This document shows, piece by piece, positions 44,670 to 53,746 of a DNA stretch of 64,000 bases; positions within the stretch are counted from its first letter, which is position 1, and each line of letters begins with the position of its first letter. The stretch spans positions 62,001-126,000 of the forward strand of contig NZ_JAESND010000010.1 in assembly GCF_016865585.1 (NCBI RefSeq), written 5' to 3'. The notes beneath the pieces were generated by a model. The model ran no database searches and had not been told where the DNA came from. It was given only the letters and a program-made list of their open reading frames with translations. The DNA is from Jeongeupia naejangsanensis (lineage in GTDB: Bacteria > Pseudomonadota > Gammaproteobacteria > Burkholderiales > Chitinibacteraceae). The position numbers and the translations under genes are program-made.

Positions 44670-46619
44670 ATGACCGATATCGAAACGACCGAAGACAGCA
44701 GCAACGCCCTCAACGACTATCTGCACGCCTACCGCGCCACGCTGGTGACCACCGACGGCAGCTATGCGGTGTCGGTCCACGGAGAGATCGTCGTCGGCGA
44801 CCGCAGCATTCCCTACCATCTGGTGCCCGACGCCGGCTTCCTCGGCAAGACCGCCAAGTGGCGCAAGCTGACGACGACGGCCAAGCTCGCGCTGCTGCAG
44901 GAACGCTGGAACGCCGGCGCGCTGCAGACGCTCGAAGCCGCGCTGATCGAGTGTGCCGATACGGTGATCGACATCGCGACCGAGTGCGAGATCGATCCGA
45001 CCGGCGCGCTGAACGCGCTGCAGGCCAAGTACGAGCGCGCCAGCGACCGCTGCAAGGTCGCGCTGGCGCGGATCGAGGCACAGCAGGGCACGAATGCCGC
45101 GACGCGGCAGGCCGAAAAGACACGCAACGCCGTCAACCTGTCGCTGTACCCGGAGTCGTTCACCAAGGCGCAGGCGATGCCGCGGCATTTCATCGCCGTG
45201 CTCGGCCCGACCAACTCGGGCAAAACGCACGCGGCGATGGAACATCTGGCACAGGCGAAGTCCGGTGCCTACCTCGCACCGCTGCGGCTGCTGGCGCTGG
45301 AGAACTACCAGCGCCTGCTCGATGCCGGCGTCGCCGTCAGCCTGATCACCGGCGAGCAGCGCAAGCTGCATCCGGGTGCGACCCACGTCGCCAGCACCGT
45401 CGAGATGTTCAACCCGAACAAGCCGATCGACGTTGCCGTCATCGACGAAATCCAGCTGCTCGACGACCCCGACCGCGGTGCGGCGTGGACCGCCGCCGTG
45501 TGCGGCGTGCCGGCCAACACCGTCTACCTGCTCGGGGCGCTCGAAGCGCAGCAGGCGATCGAATCGCTGGTCCACCGCATCGGCGGCACGCTCGAAGTCC
45601 GCAAGCTCGAGCGCAAGTCGCCGCTGAAAATGGATCCGCAACCGCTCGGCTCGCTGAAGAACCTCAAGCCCGGCGACGTGCTGATCGCGTTCTCGCGTCG
45701 CGAGGTACTGAACTGGCGCGACCAGGCGATCGCCGAGGGTTTCGCCGTGTCGGCGATCTACGGCAACCTCTCGCCCGAGGTGCGGCAGGCACAGGCCGAG
45801 CGTTTCGTCTCCGGCGACACCAAGATCATCGTCGGCACCGATGCGATCGGCATGGGGCTGAACACGCCGGCACGGCGGGTGATCTTCACCACGTCGAACA
45901 AGTGGGACGGCTACAGCGAAGGCACGATCACCGCGGCGCTCGCCAAGCAGATCGCCGGCCGCGCCGGGCGCTTCGGCGCGCACGAGGCCGGTTTCGTCGC
46001 CGGTTTCGACGCCCGCACGCACAAGGTCATCGCCGAGCTGCTGCGCGAAAAGATCGAGCCGCTGCCGGCGACCGGGTTCTTCGTCGCACCGAACCTCGAC
46101 TACCTGCAGCAGATTTCCAGGGCCACCGGCCAGACCAAGCTGTTCGCACTGCTCGAACTCTTCACCAAACACATCAACGTGCACGACGAGTTCTTCGTTC
46201 CGGCCAACCTCAGCGACCAGATGGAAAAGGCGCGCTGGCTCGATACGCTGAAGCTGTCGCTCGAAGACCGCTACACCTTCAGCCTGTGCCCGGTGTCGAC
46301 CAAGATTCCGATGCTGGAAAACGCGCTGCTGGACTGGGCACGCGACCGCGCCGACGGCAAGCCCTCACCGCTGCTGCGGATCGAAGGCATCGGCGGGCGC
46401 AACGCGCTGCAGTACCTCGAGGACAGCTGCAAGCTGTACGCCGCGTACGCATGGCTGGGCTACCGGATGGCAGACACCTTCCCGCACGAGGAACTGGCGC
46501 AGTCACTGATGAAGACGACGTCCGAGAAGATCGACCTGATGCTGCAGCAGCAGAACAAGCGTCAGGCGCAGGCACCGCAGCCCAAGCGCGGCGGGCGACG
46601 GCGCTTCGGTCCGCGCTGA
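44670..46619 (+). CDS. SUV3-type DExH helicase
   Basis: 649 residues. The first ~170 residues are a poorly conserved helical region. The helicase core follows: motif I LGPTNSGKTHAAM, motif II VAVIDEIQLLDD (DEIQ is the SUV3 hallmark), later DAIGMGLNTPARRVIFTT and motif VI QIAGRAGRFG. A SUV3 C-terminal region is suggested around 480-560, and a basic Gln/Arg/Lys tail closes the protein. Mitochondrial SUV3 is an RNA/DNA helicase in RNA decay; bacterial relatives are sparsely studied. The protein could unwind structured RNA. Monocistronic. Confidence 0.85.
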   Translation: MTDIETTEDSSNALNDYLHAYRATLVTTDGSYAVSVHGEIVVGDRSIPYHLVPDAGFLGKTAKWRKLTTTAKLALLQERWNAGALQTLEAALIECADTVIDIATECEIDPTGALNALQAKYERASDRCKVALARIEAQQGTNAATRQAEKTRNAVNLSLYPESFTKAQAMPRHFIAVLGPTNSGKTHAAMEHLAQAKSGAYLAPLRLLALENYQRLLDAGVAVSLITGEQRKLHPGATHVASTVEMFNPNKPIDVAVIDEIQLLDDPDRGAAWTAAVCGVPANTVYLLGALEAQQAIESLVHRIGGTLEVRKLERKSPLKMDPQPLGSLKNLKPGDVLIAFSRREVLNWRDQAIAEGFAVSAIYGNLSPEVRQAQAERFVSGDTKIIVGTDAIGMGLNTPARRVIFTTSNKWDGYSEGTITAALAKQIAGRAGRFGAHEAGFVAGFDARTHKVIAELLREKIEPLPATGFFVAPNLDYLQQISRATGQTKLFALLELFTKHINVHDEFFVPANLSDQMEKARWLDTLKLSLEDRYTFSLCPVSTKIPMLENALLDWARDRADGKPSPLLRIEGIGGRNALQYLEDSCKLYAAYAWLGYRMADTFPHEELAQSLMKTTSEKIDLMLQQQNKRQAQAPQPKRGGRRRFGPR

Positions 46620-46658
46620 GCCGGTACACGGCCCCGGCACAAGTGGCAATCGCCGCGT

Positions 46659-47795
46659 TCAGGACCGCGCGGTATGGTCGCCGCGCGCAGCCCGGACGCG
46701 TTGCGCCAGCGCTTCGAGTTCAAGCCGCCAGGCCGGCCAGCTCGCCGACTGCGGCAGGTCGTGGCGCTGGATGTCGCGCAGCAGGTCACCGAGCTGCCAG
46801 TCGACTTCCTGTGCCAGCGCCAGCAGTTCCTGCGCGACCTGTTCGTCGTCGATCGCGTAATCGAGCGCCAGCTCGATCCGGTGCAGGTCGATGCCGAGCT
46901 GGGCCAGCATGCCGTAGATGCGGTCGAGCCGGTCGATGACGAAATCGGGGAGCGCCAGTGCTTCCAGCCGGCCGCGCTGGGCCAGCCAGTTGTCGAACAG
47001 TGCCGCCTGACCGCCCAGTTGCTCGGACAGTACCAGCAGCCTCGCCTCGGACGGATGGCTGTGTCCGGGCAGAACGATGCCCTGCAAGGCCCGCGCCAGC
47101 AGATCGATCGCATCGGTCCGGAAGCTGTTGCGGATCAGTCGCAGCCAGATCAGCATCGCCGCCGGCCGACGCTTGGGCAGTACCGACCCCACGGCCTCGG
47201 CAACAGCCAGGATTTCGCCGAGCGGATGCAGCACGCGATGCGTACCGTGAGTCGGATAGCCGCTGCCGTCGACGCGTTCGTGATGCTGCAGTACCGCCAG
47301 TACTGCCGACTCCGGCACCTCCGGACAACGCCGCAGCAACAACGCCGCGAGCTGCGGGTGGTCGTCGATGATGCGCATCGCTTCCGGATCGCCGGCCGCC
47401 GGAATCAGGCTGTCCAGACCGATCAGGCCGGCATCGTGAAACAGTGCGGCGATCATCAGTGCGGACCGGTCCGGCACCGACAACTGCAAACCCAGCGCGA
47501 GGTAATCCGCAAGGATCACGATGATCAGGTGGTGCTGGTACAGCTCGGGGTTTTCGGCTGCCAGCCGGCCAAGCTGGCGGGACAGCGGCTCGGGCAGCTG
47601 CAGCGCGCCAAGGCCGTACTTGAAGCCCAGCGGATCGGTCGAGCGCGCGATCAGCGTTGCCAGCGTCGGCACGCTGTGCAGCGCCAGCTGCGCATGCTCG
47701 GCGACCTCCTCGCTGCGCAGACCCGCACCGACGAAATGGGGAACGGACGGCGCGCTGGCGCGCATTCCGCGAGATGAACCATCCGGCTGCGACAT
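46659..47795 (-). CDS. HD-GYP domain protein, probable cyclic-di-GMP phosphodiesterase
   Basis: 378 residues. The HD-GYP motifs are AALFHDAGLIGLDSLIP and LQHHERVDGSGYPTHG, with further metal-site histidines around them. The usual HDxGK reads HDAGL, so one conserved Lys is replaced. The C-terminal ~140 residues are helical and unassigned; no receiver or sensor domain is seen. A GGGGAG ribosome site supports ATG 47795 rather than longer frames. It probably degrades c-di-GMP, but the Lys change leaves catalytic status open. Confidence 0.8.
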   Translation of the reverse strand: MSQPDGSSRGMRASAPSVPHFVGAGLRSEEVAEHAQLALHSVPTLATLIARSTDPLGFKYGLGALQLPEPLSRQLGRLAAENPELYQHHLIIVILADYLALGLQLSVPDRSALMIAALFHDAGLIGLDSLIPAAGDPEAMRIIDDHPQLAALLLRRCPEVPESAVLAVLQHHERVDGSGYPTHGTHRVLHPLGEILAVAEAVGSVLPKRRPAAMLIWLRLIRNSFRTDAIDLLARALQGIVLPGHSHPSEARLLVLSEQLGGQAALFDNWLAQRGRLEALALPDFVIDRLDRIYGMLAQLGIDLHRIELALDYAIDDEQVAQELLALAQEVDWQLGDLLRDIQRHDLPQSASWPAWRLELEALAQRVRAARGDHTARS

Positions 47796-47844
47796 GGTGA
47801 TCTCCCCCTGGACTTGTTGCCCTGCAGTATAGGCAGGCCGACGG

Positions 47845-48684
47845 CTAGCGCAGCAGTGCGATGAAGCGGTCACGCAGCGGGCTGCCTGCCTGTGGTCGCC
47901 ACGCCAGACCGACCTGCCAGCCGATCTCGGCCTCCGGCTGCACGATGCGGACCCCCGGCGGCAGGATGTGCATGGCGCTTTCGGGCACCGGCGCCGCGCC
48001 GATGCCGGCCGCTGCCAGCGCCAGCAGCGTCTGGATGTCGCCGGCCTCGTGGATGGCCGATGGCACGAAGCCCTGCCCGGACCAGTGATCGAGCAAGCGG
48101 TCGACTTCGGCAGCAAGCCCCGGGCCGCGCTGCCGCACCAGCCGCAGGACAGTGAGGGGCCGTAGCGGATCGACACCGTCGCCGACCGCCAGCACCAGCC
48201 GGTCCGATCGCAGCGGCAGACTCGCCAGCGTGGCCGGAACCGGCAGCCGCACGAAGCCGAGCTGCAGGCGGCCGTCCAGCAAGCGCTCGACCTGCTCGGC
48301 CGACGACATGTCCTCGAGACTGATCTCGACGTCAGGATGGTGACGGCGGAAGGTGGCGATGCACTGCGGCGCCAGCTGCAGGCTGGACAGCCCGAAGCCG
48401 ATGGCCAGCCGGCCGGCTTCCCCCTTGGCCATGTGGCGCGCTCGCAGGTCGAGCGCATCGGCGCGGCCGAGCAGCTCGCGCGCTTCGCCGAGGAAATCGG
48501 CGCCAAAGCCGGTCAGCGCCACCCCGTGCCGGCCGCGAACGAAGAGCGGCACGCCGAGCCGGTCTTCGAGCACGCGGATCTGCTTGGTCAGCGCCGGCTG
48601 GGTCAGGCACAGCCGACTCGCGGCCTGACCGTAATGCAGGCAGTCGGCGAGGACGACAAAGGCGCGGAGCAGGCGGATTTCCAT
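47845..48684 (-). CDS. LysR-family regulator, divergent from a nitrilase gene
   Basis: 279 residues with the LysR helix-turn-helix (YGQAASRLCLTQPALTKQIRVLED) and a substrate-binding domain (LAIGFGLSSLQLAP onward). The start is directly preceded by GAAGGA, an unusually short spacing. It is back-to-back with the nitrilase-like gene across 107 bp, the classical position for controlling that gene. Confidence 0.88.
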   Translation of the reverse strand: MEIRLLRAFVVLADCLHYGQAASRLCLTQPALTKQIRVLEDRLGVPLFVRGRHGVALTGFGADFLGEARELLGRADALDLRARHMAKGEAGRLAIGFGLSSLQLAPQCIATFRRHHPDVEISLEDMSSAEQVERLLDGRLQLGFVRLPVPATLASLPLRSDRLVLAVGDGVDPLRPLTVLRLVRQRGPGLAAEVDRLLDHWSGQGFVPSAIHEAGDIQTLLALAAAGIGAAPVPESAMHILPPGVRIVQPEAEIGWQVGLAWRPQAGSPLRDRFIALLR

Positions 48685-48791
48685 TCCTTCAGGTTATCAC
48701 CGACCGGAAAATCCATCATTATCCGCCGCCGGAGCAAGGTGCTTAAATCGTCGGTGTCGCCGGCCCGCCGGCATGTACCGGAGTCCCCACC

Positions 48792-49787
48792 ATGACCGAA
48801 ACGCTGCGCGTCGCCGCGGTGCAGTTCCAGCATCGCGCCAACGACAAGACCTACAACCTCGGCCGCATCGCCGACTTCGCCCTTGAGGCCGCCCGCCGCG
48901 GCGTGCAGCTGCTCGCCCTGCCGGAAATGTGCATCACCGGCTACTGGCACGTGCCCAGGCTCGACGCTGACGCGGTCGCCGCGCTGGCCGAACCGCTGGG
49001 CGGCCCGTCGGTCTCCGCCGTCCGGGCGCTGGCGCTCCGGCACGGCATCGGCATCGGCGCCGGCTTCATCGAGCGCGGCGACGACGGCCGGCTCTACAAC
49101 GCCTACGCGGTCTGCCTGCCCGATGGCGAGGTGCACTGCCACCGCAAGCTGCACGCGTTCGAGCATCCGGCGATCGCCAGCGGCGACCGCTACACGGTGT
49201 TCGATACGCCGTGGGGCGTGCGCGTCGGCGTGCTGATCTGCTGGGACAACAATCTGGTCGAGAACGCCCGTGCCACCGCGCTGCTCGGCGCGACGGTGCT
49301 GCTGGCGCCGCACCAGACCGGCGGCACCGATTCGCGCAGCCCGCATGCGATGAAGAAGATTCCGCTGTCGGTCTGGCGCAATCGCCATACCGATCCGGCG
49401 GCGGTCGAGGCGGCGTTCCGCGGTCCGAACGGGCGCGAGTGGCTGCTGCGCTGGCTGCCGGCGCGCGCGCACGACAACGGCCTGTTCATCGTGTTCGCCA
49501 ACGGCATCGGCGAGGACGACGACGAGGTGCGGACCGGCAACGCGATGGTGCTCGACCCGTACGGCCGCATCCTCGCCGAGACGTGGGCCGCCGCCGATGC
49601 GCTGGTCGACGCCGAGCTGGACCTCGGTCTGCTGCCGCTGTGTTCCGGGCGACGCTGGATGCAGGGCCGGCGCCCCGAACTCTACGGCGTGCTGACCGAG
49701 GGCCGGCCGGGGCTGCGCAATGCCCGCGCCGCGCGCTTCTCCGACGATCCGGTCGACGTCAATCTGACCGACGTCGCTCAGCCGTAA
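48792..49787 (+). CDS. Carbon-nitrogen hydrolase (nitrilase superfamily)
   Basis: 331 residues with the catalytic Glu (LLALPEMCITGYWH), Lys (CHRKLHAFEHPAI) and Cys (VGVLICWDNNLVENAR) of the nitrilase fold, plus a late NAMVLDPYGRILAE segment. The family hydrolyses nitriles or amides such as N-carbamoyl and omega-amide compounds; the substrate cannot be told. The divergent LysR gene next to it probably controls it. The 3' end overlaps the following convergent LysR gene by 10 bp. Confidence 0.85.
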   Translation: MTETLRVAAVQFQHRANDKTYNLGRIADFALEAARRGVQLLALPEMCITGYWHVPRLDADAVAALAEPLGGPSVSAVRALALRHGIGIGAGFIERGDDGRLYNAYAVCLPDGEVHCHRKLHAFEHPAIASGDRYTVFDTPWGVRVGVLICWDNNLVENARATALLGATVLLAPHQTGGTDSRSPHAMKKIPLSVWRNRHTDPAAVEAAFRGPNGREWLLRWLPARAHDNGLFIVFANGIGEDDDEVRTGNAMVLDPYGRILAETWAAADALVDAELDLGLLPLCSGRRWMQGRRPELYGVLTEGRPGLRNARAARFSDDPVDVNLTDVAQP

Positions 49788-50653
49788 CGCGCCTGTGCCA
49801 GTGTCAGCCAGGCCCGTGCAGCGTGCGACAGGTAGGCGTCGCGCGGCCACGCCAGGGCGATCTCCCACGGGATATCGGCTTCGAGCGTGCAGACGGTCAG
49901 CCCTTCCTGGGTCGACGCGGCGATTTCCGACGCCGGCAGCAGCGCGATGCCGATGCCACCGCGCACCATCGCCGCAATCAGCCCGGGCTGGCCGCTGCGG
50001 CCGGCGACCTGCGGCGCGAAACCTGCTGCGGCGCACGCGCCGACGATGCGGTCGTTGAGCGCGAAGCCCGGCGTGAACAGGATGAACGGCTCGTCGGCGA
50101 GGTCGGCCAGCGCCACCACCGGCCGGTGCGCCCATGCCGAGCGCTCGGGCGCGATCAGCGCCAGCCGGTCGCGCACCAGTGTCAGCGTCCGGTAGCGCGG
50201 ATCGTCGACCGGGTGCAGCAGACCGCCAAGTTCGAGTTCGCCGGCGAGCAGCGCGGCCTCGATCGCGATCGCACCGTCCTCGAACAGCTTGAGCTCGACC
50301 CCCGGGTACTTGCGCTTGAACTCGCTGATCAGCGCGACGAACACCCGGCCGCCGAGCGATGGCACGCCGATGCGCAGCTCGCCGCGCGCCAGCCCCGACA
50401 GGCCGTCGAGTTCGGCGCGCAGCTGTGCAGCATCGCCGAGCAGCCGTTCGGCATAACCGAGCACCACGCTGCCGGCATCGGTCAGCCTCGGCCGCTTGCC
50501 GTCGCGCACCAGCAGCGTCTGGCCCAGCTCGTCCTCGAGCTGGCGTACCAGCTTGCTCACCGTCGGCTGCGTCACGCACAGCTTTTCGGCCGCAAGCGTG
50601 AAGCTGGCGCAGCGGGCGACTTCGGCAAAGGCGCGCAGGGTTCGCAGTTCCAT
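49778..50653 (-). CDS. LysR-family regulator adjacent to the cidAB-like genes
   Basis: 291 residues with ASFTLAAEKLCVTQPTVSKLVRQLEDE (HTH) and a substrate-binding domain that includes FILFTPGFALNDRIVGACAAAGF. It is divergent from the CidA/LrgA homologue across 100 bp, as CidR-type LysR regulators are. The gap contains a long inverted repeat at 50675-50711. The likely effector class, overflow acids or a related signal, is inference from CidR. Confidence 0.87.
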   Translation of the reverse strand: MELRTLRAFAEVARCASFTLAAEKLCVTQPTVSKLVRQLEDELGQTLLVRDGKRPRLTDAGSVVLGYAERLLGDAAQLRAELDGLSGLARGELRIGVPSLGGRVFVALISEFKRKYPGVELKLFEDGAIAIEAALLAGELELGGLLHPVDDPRYRTLTLVRDRLALIAPERSAWAHRPVVALADLADEPFILFTPGFALNDRIVGACAAAGFAPQVAGRSGQPGLIAAMVRGGIGIALLPASEIAASTQEGLTVCTLEADIPWEIALAWPRDAYLSHAARAWLTLAQARYG

Positions 50654-50674
50654 CGCTGATCATTCCAAATCGGC

Positions 50675-50711
50675 ATTGATTTCATAAGGATAATTCATCC
50701 TTGTAATCAAT
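50675..50711. promoter_or_regulatory. Inverted-repeat operator in the LysR/cidA gap
   Basis: A nested palindrome: outer ATTGATT / AATCAAT (50675-50681, 50705-50711) and inner AAGGAT-AATTC-ATCCTT (50686-50702). Size, position and two-part design fit a LysR recognition site serving the divergent promoters of the LysR gene and cidA. Confidence 0.6.
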
Positions 50712-50753
50712 GCGCAGGCCTACACTGCGGGCTGTGTACTCAGGGAGGCCATC

Positions 50754-51179
50754 ATGGCTACCTCGCGCGCCGCCAGCCTGCTCCGGCTGCTGGCCCAACT
50801 GTTGCTGATCTTTGCCATCTGGTTCGCCACCGACTGGTTTGCCCGCGCCGTGCATTCGCCGATTCCGGGCAGCGTGATCGGGCTCGGCGCGGTGCTGGCG
50901 CTGCTGATGAGCGGCCTGATGCCGGCCGACACGATCCGCCGCGGCGCCGAATGGCTGCTGGCCGAGATGCTGCTGTTCTTCATTCCGCCGTGCATCGCCG
51001 TGGTCCAGTTCGGCACGCTGTTCAAGGCCGAAGGCCTGCCGCTGATTGCAGTGATCGGCCTCGGCACGCTGATCGTCATGGCCGGCACCGCGCTGGTCGT
51101 CGACGTCGTGTTCCGCTGGGAACACCGCCGCCGCATCCGCGCCAAATCGCGCCGCCGCGAACTTGCCGGAGTACTGTGA
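50754..51179 (+). CDS. cidA: CidA/LrgA family holin-like protein
   Basis: 141 residues with four hydrophobic helices. LrgA/CidA signatures: WFARAVHSPIPGSVIGLGAVLALLMSGLM and FFIPPCIAVVQFGTLF. These proteins work with a CidB/LrgB partner in murein hydrolase control and programmed lysis or pyruvate/acid export. The stop overlaps the next gene by one base (TGATG). CidA versus LrgA cannot be settled by eye; the LysR neighbour favours the cid type. Confidence 0.87.
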   Translation: MATSRAASLLRLLAQLLLIFAIWFATDWFARAVHSPIPGSVIGLGAVLALLMSGLMPADTIRRGAEWLLAEMLLFFIPPCIAVVQFGTLFKAEGLPLIAVIGLGTLIVMAGTALVVDVVFRWEHRRRIRAKSRRRELAGVL

Positions 51180-51865
51180 TGGAATCCTCCCCACTTGCAC
51201 TGATCAGCCTCGTCCTGACCATTGCCGTCTATTACGGCTGCAAATGGCTGTACCGCCGCCACCGCAGGATCTGGTTTGCGCCGATCCTGCTCGCCCCGCT
51301 GATCCTCGGCGCCATCGTGCTGCTCGCCGGCATTCCCTATCCGGTCTACAACGCCGATGCCCGCTGGCTGGTCTGGCTGCTCGGGCCGACGACGATCGCG
51401 TTCGCGGTGCCGATCTACGACCAGCGCGACATCATCCGCCGCAATCCGCTGACGCTGACGATCGGCGTGATCGCCGGCGTCGTGCTCGGCATCGGCTCGT
51501 CGTATCTGCTGTCGCGGCTGTTCCAGCTGCCCGACGAGGTCACCCACAGCCTGCTGTCGCGTTCGGTCTCGACACCGTTCGCCGTCGTCGCCACCGATGC
51601 CTTCGGCGGCTCGCGCGAGCTGACCTCGCTGTTCGTCGTCGTCACCGGCGTGTTCGGCATGGCGATCGGCGAAACGGTGATGCGACTGCTGCCGCTGCGC
51701 TCGCGCATGGCGCGCGGCGCGATGTTCGGTGCCGCCAGCCACGGCGCCGGCACGGCCAAAGCACGTGAAATCGGCGACGAAGAAGGGGTCGTCGCCAGTC
51801 TGACCATGACGATGGCCGGCATCGCCATGGTGTTGATCTCTCCCCTGCTCGGAGCATGGTTATGA
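51179..51865 (+). CDS. cidB: CidB/LrgB family membrane protein
   Basis: 228 residues with about six membrane helices. LrgB signatures: LLGPTTIAFAVPIYDQRDIIR, LSRSVSTPFAVVATDAFGGSRELTSLFVVVTGVFG and FGAASHGAGTAKAREIGDEEG. Partner of the upstream CidA-like protein, with overlapping start and stop codons. Nothing further is evident in the 218-bp gap before metF apart from a weak TAAGAT -10 candidate near the metF start. Confidence 0.88.
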   Translation: MESSPLALISLVLTIAVYYGCKWLYRRHRRIWFAPILLAPLILGAIVLLAGIPYPVYNADARWLVWLLGPTTIAFAVPIYDQRDIIRRNPLTLTIGVIAGVVLGIGSSYLLSRLFQLPDEVTHSLLSRSVSTPFAVVATDAFGGSRELTSLFVVVTGVFGMAIGETVMRLLPLRSRMARGAMFGAASHGAGTAKAREIGDEEGVVASLTMTMAGIAMVLISPLLGAWL

Positions 51866-52083
51866 AACGTCCCTTACCCTGGTGCTGTGCGCGGCGTCGC
51901 GCACGGCTGCGGCAGCAACCCAAGCGCACGCCGCAACGTGCCGATGCCGTCGGCGGTACGACCGGGGAACTCGCGCCACCACCGGTCAAGCTCACACCGA
52001 CATGAAGCGAATGCACGCAGCAGGCACGTAAAGGCCGGCGGGGCAATGGTAAGATGGCCGGGACCGTTTACCGAAACCATACC

Positions 52084-52914
52084 ATGACCCGCCCGCCGAT
52101 CAGCTTCGAATTCTTCCCGTCCAAGACGCCCGAAGGCGTCGAGAAACTGCGCAACACCCGCCGCCAGCTCGCCCAGTTCAAGCCCGAGTTCTTCTCGGTG
52201 ACCTTCGGCGCCGGCGGCACCACGCAGGACGGCACGCGCAACGCGGTATTCGAAATCCAGTCCGAAGGCCATCAGGCCGCGCCGCACCTGTCGTGCATCG
52301 GCTCGACCCGCTCGACGATCGCCGAGCTGCTGACGAGCTACCGCGAACACGGCATCCGCCGCATCGTCGCGCTGCGCGGCGACATCCCGTCGGGCATGGT
52401 CGACGTCGGCGAATTCCGCTACGCCAACGAACTGGTCGCCTTCATCCGCGAACAGCACGGCGACTGGTTCCACATCGAAGTCGCCGCCTACCCCGAGTAC
52501 CACCCGCAGGCGCAAAGCGCCGAGGCCGACCTGCGCGCCTTCGTCGGCAAGGTCAACGCCGGTGCCGACGCGGCGATCACCCAGTACTTCTTCAACGCCG
52601 ACGCCTACTTCCGCTTCGTCGACGAAGTGCAGAGCCGCGGCGTCACCATCCCCATCGTCCCCGGCATCATGCCGATCCAGAACTTCAGCCAGCTGTCGCG
52701 CTTCTCCGACATGTGCGGCGCCGAGATTCCGCGCTGGCTCAAGCTGCGGCTGGCGTCGTTCGGCGACGATTCGGCGTCGATCCGCGCCTTCGGCCTCGAC
52801 TTCGTCACCGAGCTGTCCGACCGGGTGCTGTCGCAAGGCGCGCCGGGGCTGCACTTCTACACGCTGAACGCCGCCGGCGCGGTCAGCACGATCTGCCAGC
52901 GGCTCGGTTTCTGA
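52084..52914 (+). CDS. metF: Methylenetetrahydrofolate reductase
   Basis: 276 residues with ISFEFFPSKTPEGVEKL at the start, VTFGAGGTTQDGT, the FAD site segment VALRGDIP and PIVPGIMPIQNFSQ later. It produces 5-methyl-THF for homocysteine methylation, the step that feeds metK. The start at 52084 is the conserved one; the ten upstream codons are not family-like. Nothing like a riboswitch was seen in its leader. Confidence 0.97.
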   Translation: MTRPPISFEFFPSKTPEGVEKLRNTRRQLAQFKPEFFSVTFGAGGTTQDGTRNAVFEIQSEGHQAAPHLSCIGSTRSTIAELLTSYREHGIRRIVALRGDIPSGMVDVGEFRYANELVAFIREQHGDWFHIEVAAYPEYHPQAQSAEADLRAFVGKVNAGADAAITQYFFNADAYFRFVDEVQSRGVTIPIVPGIMPIQNFSQLSRFSDMCGAEIPRWLKLRLASFGDDSASIRAFGLDFVTELSDRVLSQGAPGLHFYTLNAAGAVSTICQRLGF

Positions 52915-52935
52915 GCCCGCCACACCTCGCACACC

Positions 52936-52960
52936 AACGGCCCCGAACGGGGCCGTTTTT
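52936..52960. terminator. Intrinsic terminator between metF and the AraC gene
   Basis: AACGGCCCC-GAAC-GGGGCCGTT followed by TTT, 21 bp after the metF stop. It directly abuts the stop of the convergent AraC gene (52960). Confidence 0.88.
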
Positions 52961-53745
52961 CATGCGCCCGGCAATTCGCGCCGGTACTGCTCGGGCGTGG
53001 TGCCGGCCTGGCGCTGGAACATCGCGATGAACGCCGAACTCGTGCTGTAGCCGAGGTCGAGCGCGATCGCCTGAACGCTGCGCCCCTTGTCGAGCAGCTC
53101 GATCGCGTGCAGGAAGCGCAGGCGCTGCCGCCACTCGCCCAGACTCATTCCCAGTTCGCGCTGGCAGTACCGCGCCAGCGTACGCTCGGTCAGATGGACC
53201 GCTTCGGCCCATACCGAGGCAGTGCGGTTGTCGCCGGGCTCGCGCTGCAGCGCGTCGAGCACCTGCTGCAGCGCCGGCGTGCTGGCCAGCGGCAGGTAGC
53301 GCGGCTCGACCCTCGCGCGGCCGAGCTGATCGACGACGACCTGCGCCAGCCGGCGATCAGCGTCGCTGTCCGGCACGGCGACCTGGCGTTCGGCGAAGTC
53401 GATGAGGATGGCGCGCAGCACCGCACTGATCGCCAGCATGCACGGCTGCGCCGGCAGGGCGCTGCACAATGACGGATCGAGATCGAGCGCGCGGTACAGC
53501 ACCGGCTGCTGGTTGTAGGTGCCGTGCACGACACCGGGCGGTAGCCACACCGTGTACTGCGGCGGCGAGATGAAGCGTTGCCCGCCGACGTCGATCTGCA
53601 TCACGCCGCGCTCGGCGTAGTTGAGCTGCCCCCAGGCATGGTGGTGCAACTCGCATTCGGTATCGGCGGCCAGCGCATCGAAGCGGAAGCACACCGGATA
53701 CGGCAAATGGTCGAAGTCGCGGCGGGGTGAATACTGGTGGGCCAT
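52960..53745 (-). CDS. AraC-family regulator with N-terminal cupin domain
   Basis: 261 residues. The cupin part (about 30-110) has HHHAWGQLNYAERGVMQIDV and WLPPGVVHGTY. The C-terminal AraC DNA-binding domain (about 165-260) has LTERTLARYCQRELGMSLGEWRQRLRFLHAIELLDKGRSVQAIALDLGYSTSSAFIAMFQRQAGTTPEQYRREL. It is divergent from an EamA exporter across a gap holding four CTGTCCG half-sites, so it probably regulates that exporter. Confidence 0.9.
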   Translation of the reverse strand: MAHQYSPRRDFDHLPYPVCFRFDALAADTECELHHHAWGQLNYAERGVMQIDVGGQRFISPPQYTVWLPPGVVHGTYNQQPVLYRALDLDPSLCSALPAQPCMLAISAVLRAILIDFAERQVAVPDSDADRRLAQVVVDQLGRARVEPRYLPLASTPALQQVLDALQREPGDNRTASVWAEAVHLTERTLARYCQRELGMSLGEWRQRLRFLHAIELLDKGRSVQAIALDLGYSTSSAFIAMFQRQAGTTPEQYRRELPGA

Positions 53746-53746
53746 G

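Noticed and set aside
44630..46939. 769-codon plus-strand frame in another phase over the helicase
   Set aside because: The helicase at 44670-46619 has clear motifs I, II and VI; the other frame is Arg/Ala-rich.
51862..52005. 47-codon open frame overlapping the cidB stop
   Set aside because: No ribosome site of its own, and the product is mostly Arg, Pro and Gln. It is more likely chance than a gene.
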